The notes under the pieces are model-generated. The model was not told the DNA's origin and ran no database searches. It was given only the letters and a program-made list of their open reading frames with translations. Shown in pieces: positions 58,000-64,000 of a stretch of DNA of 64,000 bases. The DNA is taken from NCBI GenBank assembly GCA_028554755.1, contig JAPTOF010000005.1, positions 15,846,001-15,910,000 of the forward strand, in the 5' to 3' direction. Both the position numbers and the translations under genes were made by a program. The stretch comes from Cordia subcordata. Lineage: Eukaryota > Streptophyta > Magnoliopsida > Boraginales > Cordiaceae. Positions within the stretch are counted from its first letter, which is position 1. Every line of letters begins with the position of its first letter.

Positions 58000-60000
58000 A
58001 TCTCATGCATACGATAGAAATTCTATTACATAAAGAAAGATAAATAAGTAAATGGATGAGAGGATAAAAATACCTGGTCAGAGTAGTTGGATAAAAACTA
58101 GGTAAAAGCCAAATACAAAATGTGGATCAGAATAATGAATTCACAACTCCTCCAAGTGATAACAAATGCATAATTCTTACTCTAATACCAATAGTAAGAG
58201 CAACATATAATTCATACATGGTCATAAACCGTGGCGAGAAAAAGAATAAGTTTGAAAGGTAAAAGTAAAGTAAGGTGATGAAATTATGTTTTAAGGAATA
58301 GAAAAGACAATAAAGTATATGTGATATAATGGCTTCTGAAATTAAAAGATTACCATAGCCACATTATGTTAACTAAGCTAAAAGCATAGGAAAAGCATGC
58401 AAAGTAAGGCCGTAGTAGTAATTCTACAAAATGGCATTTAAAGTTTTGTTAGGTAATGACCTGACACGGGGACATTTTTTATACTAAATGAATAGTATAA
58501 TATTAATGGTTTAATACACAAGCGTATTGCTACATCACGCAAGCGACAAATATTATTTTTGGACAAAATTGTCTTCTTGGTTCACATGTATCTATCTATC
58601 TACAAATATACTAAAGCTAAAGAATGTGACAAAAGTTTGATATGTCAACGTTTTAAATAGAATGTGACAAAAGTTTGATATGTCAACGTTTTAAATAGGT
58701 GAGAGCTTGACACGTCAACATGAAGCATTAATGAAGTAATTTTTTCTTTGTCAATTTAGTTAGATATTGTTTTGGACAGTAACTCATAAAAGTTTATTAT
58801 TTTTAGCAAACCATTAATGTAATATTAGATACTATTTATATATGTATAAATGCAATATCAAATACTATATATATACATGTGCATTGCAATATCAGATACT
58901 ACATATATGCTATTGATTTTAATTCAGTAGCTAAATACATTTAATGACATAGATTGATACAAGATACTTTGCATATGATGTTGATCATTTCTATATATAT
59001 TTATAAAAGAATATGGAATATGAAATATGAAATATGATTAAATCCAAATTAAAATATTTAAAATGTAGGTTGTATGAAAGGTGGCAAGAATAGTGATTCC
59101 ATTAGTTTGAAGCTTCTAACTTTAGATTATTAGATAAGTTAGTTATCTTTTTCCCATTTATTATTTATTAATAAATTTAATTGATAAATATTGCAATGAT
59201 TTATCTATAACAATTCTATGAAATAAACTTTTAATGTTACTTATAAAAGAAGTATAAGGAAATTTGAAATCGATAGACAAAAACAAAACAGAACCTGTGC
59301 ATAGCACAGGGAAATTTTCTAGTTTAGTATATAAGTTTGAAGGATGAAAAGTAAAATGAGGTGATAGAAGAATTGATTCTGTTATAAAGAATGGAAACAC
59401 GTAAAAGTATATGTGATATGATGGCCTCTAAGTTAAAAGACTATCACAGCCTCATTATGTTAAGTTAAAAGCATTTAAAGTAAGGTTTTAAAAGTAATTT
59501 TACAAAGTGTCTTTTAAAGGTTAGCAAATGATGATCTATCACAAGGACATTTTTAATATAAAATGAATTGTATGATATTAATAGCATAGTGTACAACCAT
59601 GTTACTGCATCATACACGCTACACATCTTTTTTTTTTTTTGGGGGAACAAAATTACCCTTCTCGATTCACATTTATTATATAAGAAATTAAAGAAGATAT
59701 GCCTTTTCAATAAAATAGTTAGAAGTCAATAAACTATTTCATTCTTTTGAAATTATTTTTATTAATGCTACATAATATCAAAAACTGTCCTTAAGTACTT
59801 TATAATAATGCATTTACCCATTAAAAGAAGGTAATAAATAAGATCAATTGTTAAAAAATTAAAGATATATAAAATTGTGTAGAAGCAACAGCTTGAGCAT
59901 TGCATTGTCATTAATCTAGTGCAAGTTATTATTTTGCAGTATTTAATAATATTAATTTCTATTTTTAATTACGAGTTTTACACTTTGGCGCTACTATATT
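58000..60000. other. Duplicated non-coding DNA of unit C
   Basis: 58,000-58,870 and 59,320-59,950 match unit B (46,850-47,480 and 48,690-49,460). A 38-bp tandem duplication (aatgtgacaaaagtttgata) lies at about 58,623-58,698. No gene. Confidence 0.55.
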
Positions 60001-60009
60001 CCCAATAGA

Positions 60010-60250
60010 TTAATAAGTCTTCGAGAGTAATGTGGTGTGCCAATAATTAGATGAAAGCCAACTAAAATATTTACATTATCTCAAAACAACTTTTCATGTC
60101 AACCAATGATACCAAGATGTATCCCTCATCTTTTTTTCACTTTTTGCTCTGTCAAAAGTGATACCCAAGGAAAGTATATCATCATTATTTATTTCTTGTT
60201 GACAAAGTGATACAAGATAGATTAAAAATTGTCTTATTCTTTTTAGCGGT
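60010..60250. repeat. Dispersed repeat copy, unit C
   Basis: Same motif series as 49,500-49,700 (aaagccaactaaaatattta, gtgataccaagatgtatccc-like, cctttgct-like). Nature unknown; possibly an uncharacterised MITE or retroelement fragment. Confidence 0.5.
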
Positions 60251-60727
60251 TTCTCCACTTAACCATCTTAATGTATAGGATTAGTGACACTTCCCCTCCT
60301 CCCCTCACCACAAATGAAAATAAAATAGCTACTTAACTCCATTGACTAATAATCAAATATGTTAAGGTTAACCTCTTTATTTAAATTTCATAATTGCCCT
60401 TAAAATATAATTTTATTCCCATCACAATTAGGTCCATCCTCTCAAACTCTTGGTTATATTTTTATCTTCTCAAAGCTAAATTGATGGGTATATCTAACTT
60501 GCTTTTGGTGGTAATGTAGAACATGCATGTAGGCACCAAAACTGAATACAGATTCAGGGCCATGCTCAAAAGTTATTTGCAAAGGTTTTCTCCTTGTCAA
60601 GTATTTTGCTTACAATGAAAATAAAAAGTTTTGACGTTTATTAACCTGTGGCAACCAAGCAAAATATGCTGAAATGCTAGGGGAAACTCATAGTCAATAG
60701 TCACTGGAACTTTCTATTTTATACCAG

Positions 60728-60888
60728 GTTGCTCTCCTTCTCCAAAGATTTTTGTTGGAAGAGACCATAGATCTCCAATTTCCGTCCTATGAAGAATTGG
60801 TTCGTCCGATGCTTTCGAGTCTCCAATTCCTCTAGTGCACAATCCTCGCCTTCCATTGGTTTCTTGTGCCAGCACATTCTGCCAATAT
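60728..60888 (-). other. Possible isolated exon, family unknown
   Basis: A 161-bp patch with higher GC than its surroundings is bounded on the minus strand by an acceptor-like TTGGCAG (before 60,888) and a donor-like GTATAAAA (from 60,727). Its open frame reads NVLAQETNGRRGLCTRGIGD, then SKASDEPILHRTEIGDLWSL and PTKIFGEGEQPG. I do not recognise the family and see no neighbouring exons. It may be a gene fragment carried by a transposon. Confidence 0.25.
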
Positions 60889-60929
60889 ATTTTTGGAAAG
60901 AGAAAATGATAGTGAATGCATGACATCCT

Positions 60930-62590
60930 TATTTTAGCAGACCTAAATTTTGGGTTTTAATCACGTAAAAGTTTATTGAAAGAGAATCTTTTTTTTTCTT
61001 CTTCTTCTTTTTTTTTTTGTTCTCCTCGATTAGAGGATGTGAGGATTTTTGTAGCGGCTAAGAGAATGTAGAGTTCTTTTTCGATTTGAAAGATAATATG
61101 TTTTATTAATATAGATTTATTTTGTTAAAGTAATAGACTTTAGGGGCAAATATGACAATTAAGTGAGCAAGGTAACTTTAACAAATTTAACTGTTAGTCG
61201 ATGGAGTTAGATGACTATTTATTTATATTAAGAGAAAAAAATGTCACTAGTCATATACATTAGAGGTGTTAAAGTAAAAAAAATTCCTTTTTTTATTGAG
61301 TAAAAGTCATGAGCCAATTACGCTTAACCTAGAGTCAAGTATTTCAAAGTACTACACTTTCGCTCCTGTCAACCAAGCCATCGTTGGGAGCAAGCAGGAG
61401 TTTGTAAATCAGAATAAACTCCAGCTTGACAACGGGATCACTAATCCCGTTTTCATTCAGTCAACCTTTTTCTACGGAGTTTGGCAACACAATCCGCCGC
61501 AAAATTTGCCCTCCTACTATTTTATTTTTCAGTTCTCCATATCAATTTCCTGTTGATTTTCTCCAATCCTTCTTCAATTATTTCATCCGTAATCCAGTTG
61601 ATTTTTTTATAGCTCTTATCTTCATTACAAGTAACCCCCCAAGCTCCAAAAAAGAAAATTTTAAACGTATATATGTTATATTTAAAAGGCAAAAAATTAT
61701 TACTTCGGCCCCCCAAATTTTTTTATTTGTTTTTGTGATTTGTGCTCCAAATTTTAGTCATTAACGATCATAGATAAAATTTTATTATGTCCAATTTTTT
61801 TTGGCAATAGAATTTTGTTTAGACTTTTTTTCTTAATACTTTTTGGTATGAGTGGGTGAACATTTTAAAACTTGACAACAATACAATGACTATGAGTAAT
61901 TTTTATCAAATATTTAGCTTAATTTCTTTTTATATTTCGGTTTGAAACTTAAAATTCTTGTTTAGTGAGTTTTTTTGGGCTATTCAATATTATATTTAAG
62001 TGGTCATATTTTTGTAATAGATATAAACTTTTAGTGGATAAAATCTTAGAAATGCTTAATTTATTTATCTTTTGGTTAGACAATTTTAGAGTTTCCTATA
62101 TAAAATAATTTGTTTTAGGTGTCAAATTATTAGTTAATAACAGATTTTTTTACACAAAAACGTACTTTTTCTTGGAATATACTCGTGCTCTTTCATAAGC
62201 AAACCCAAATGGGTCTTTAAAGCCTTTGCTAAATATTGTGCATAATCACCCTAACTTTCTAAAAGATAACTTAGTTTTTTATATATAAAAAGGAAATTAT
62301 TGTTACGTTCATGTAATTATGATAATTAGGTTTTTTTTATTTAGATAGGTTCAACTTCATTAACTAGATCAACTAACTTTATTTTACATAATCTTATCTT
62401 TTCTTTTACTAAATAGTATTTTTTATACTTTTTCTTTTGCTAAAAATGTTTAACATTCGATATTTGCACCCGAGTCTTTTCAATTAAGCTTGGCCCCCGA
62501 ATGTTAAATTTCTGACTTTGCCCCTGCTTTGTTAATCTCCATATTCACAATTTCAGCGTAGTTAGACTCCATACAAACTTCAGTTGCTGA
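60930..62590. other. Intergenic DNA, no gene seen
   Basis: 61,300-61,400 shares the tail of the dispersed repeat (ccaattacgcttaacct, gttgggagcaagcaggag). The open frames 61,296-61,556 and 61,426-61,764 show no recognisable domain. Confidence 0.45.
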
Positions 62591-62599
62591 TCATTGTCC

Positions 62600-62850
62600 T
62601 TTCCCAAGTCCAAGAATGCAACAAGGATGAAAAGAATCATAGCATTGCCAATGATATAGCCAATATTTGGGATGAATTTCATTCTGACAAATGTCTCAAA
62701 ATAAATTCATCTGGATGATAATAAAAAGGTGGAAAGCTCAGTTTGAAAGGGTATTCACAAATCTTGAAGCAGAATAAGAGACCTCTGTATTCCTGAATTG
62801 TATACATAACTTCCTTGAGCGTTTCATCTCGAGCAAGCAGGTGTTGGTGA
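62600..62850 (-). pseudogene. DC1 relic, unit C
   Basis: Close relative of the 50,235-50,500 relic: in reverse it encodes pieces matching LSFPPFYYHPDEF, then a broken ICDICE-type segment and DSFHPCCILGLG. Several cysteines are lost and frames shift. Confidence 0.65.
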
Positions 62851-62899
62851 GCTTCACGTTTTATTTATTATTTATTTATTCTAAGCAAATAAGCTTTCA

Positions 62900-64000
62900 T
62901 TCCACTTCAAAAAACAATTTAAGAGACGAAGATCAAACACACCTCCAACCTACACCATATCAATTCTCAACTCTATACAGAGCATACAATTCTCAAAAGT
63001 GTCCTATATTTACTTTGGATGCTAATTCTATCTCTAATATCCACAAAAATCAAACGAAGAATCCGTTCTTCAGTCAATCAACCCAACCCGTGGAGTCTAC
63101 TATTTCTCTCTCCAAACATAATACAAGCAAGTGCTAAAAGACAACAACACATCAAGCACCACAACAGCCCAAAATACTTCAAGTTTCTCGAAGCTTAATA
63201 AAGCTTTGCTGCTTTTTGCTGGATTAAACACTTCAGACAATGCACCAATACCAAGCTTAAAAATACTCTGCTCAATGCACGAAATTCTCACTGTGAGATT
63301 CCAGAAAGGGTCTTGACCAAAAAAAGAGAGAGAGATTTCGGAAAGGGTTAGGACACTAGAAAGTTTACTTTATGCAAACCTTACATTTTACCCAAGACTA
63401 TTTCCAGTTTTCGAAACATTCATGTTACAAGGCAACTTTATGGTTGCCTCAAAGCTCTCCTAAAATTCTCTGAGCACAATTCTTTTATACTCTGCATAAT
63501 TCCATAAATGTAAGCAAGCTTCCCAAGGAACACCAGCTATGTATTTATTTTGATGAACAAGGCTAATGAAATGGTGAATCAAATGGAGGTATTGTCTATT
63601 TGTTCATCTAGATCTGTTATGGAAAGAAATAAGATTGTAGCAAAGGAAAATGTTCATATCTTCCACCCAAGTAGCACAAAATCACCTCTAATGGAGGAAA
63701 TTGGGAAGAAAATTTTGCATAATCTCAGCCTCGCTGTTTCAGGTTACCCAGCAATGAGGGATACGATTAGATAAAATCTCAAGATGAGGAATCAAGGATC
63801 ACAAAGAGACATGAAGAATTTCCATATTACTTTTGAAATGGAAACAAATGGAGAAAGAAATCACTGAATATGGTATGATATAGGAGTACTAAAGATAATA
63901 TTTTTCTCCAAACCAAACTAGTTTCTCCAAACCAAACTAGTTGACTTTTCTGTATCTTGGGAATGGAAACTTACACTGAGGCAAGGACACATCCATTTCA
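62900..64000. other. Unit C flank and unexplained open frames
   Basis: 62,900-63,080 matches 50,555-50,720 in unit B. Further on, 63,550-63,774 has a 74-codon open frame (MMNKANEMVNQMEVLSICSS) with no recognised domain. A 19-bp direct repeat (tttctccaaaccaaactag) lies at 63,902-63,940. The window ends without a clear gene. Confidence 0.4.

Noticed and set aside
1..64000. tRNA, rRNA and other structured RNA genes
   Set aside because: I saw no cloverleaf A/B-box pair or rRNA core motif while reading, but this was by eye; a tRNAscan-SE or Infernal run would settle it.

Overview
The window is nuclear DNA of a flowering plant, most likely a eudicot. It is AT-rich, has GT-AG spliced genes, a nuclear gene for a plastid aldolase with a transit peptide, DC1 zinc-finger genes (a plant-specific family), a nuclear scrap of plastid ndhD, and many small plant DNA transposons. 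I could not name the species. All calls come from reading the sequence; no database search was run.

Layout. 1-13.3 kb is gene-poor and holds Tourist-like MITEs (2639-2758, 5626-5854), non-autonomous hAT elements with 8-bp target duplications (8281-8972, 10885-11718) and microsatellites. 13,297-16,455 (minus) is one complete six-exon gene for a plastid class I fructose-bisphosphate aldolase of the FBA3 type, the only gene here that looks fully intact. 17.5-26.3 kb is a transposon-rich tract: a Harbinger-like MITE, a miniature LTR retrotransposon (TRIM, 18,993-19,535), a 3.6-kb Mutator-like element (20,069-23,675) carrying a broken transposase and an opposite-strand plant-mobile-domain (PMD) gene fragment, another MITE, and a 1-kb non-autonomous Mutator-like element.

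26.4-63.1 kb is a degenerate tandem array of DC1 (Cys/His-rich C1) loci, all on the minus strand. Unit A (about 26.4-40.2 kb), unit B (about 41.2-53.8 kb) and a less similar unit C (about 54.3-63.1 kb) share long stretches in the same order. Each has one main DC1 locus (A 28,743-30,585; B 43,400-44,278; C 54,319-56,395) and short DC1 relics. None of the three has a continuous reading frame. A keeps an intact first exon with four zinc domains, B has lost two internal blocks, and C is full length but has three frameshifts, all in homopolymer runs.

The duplication allows dated comparisons. A 210-bp ndhD insertion is present in unit A and absent from the same point in unit B. A family of small Mutator-like elements with 9-10 bp target duplications was in place before the A/B duplication, and the B breakpoint lies inside one of them. 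Apart from the aldolase, the genes do not form a pathway; the story is local duplication, decay and transposon nesting around a DC1 cluster.
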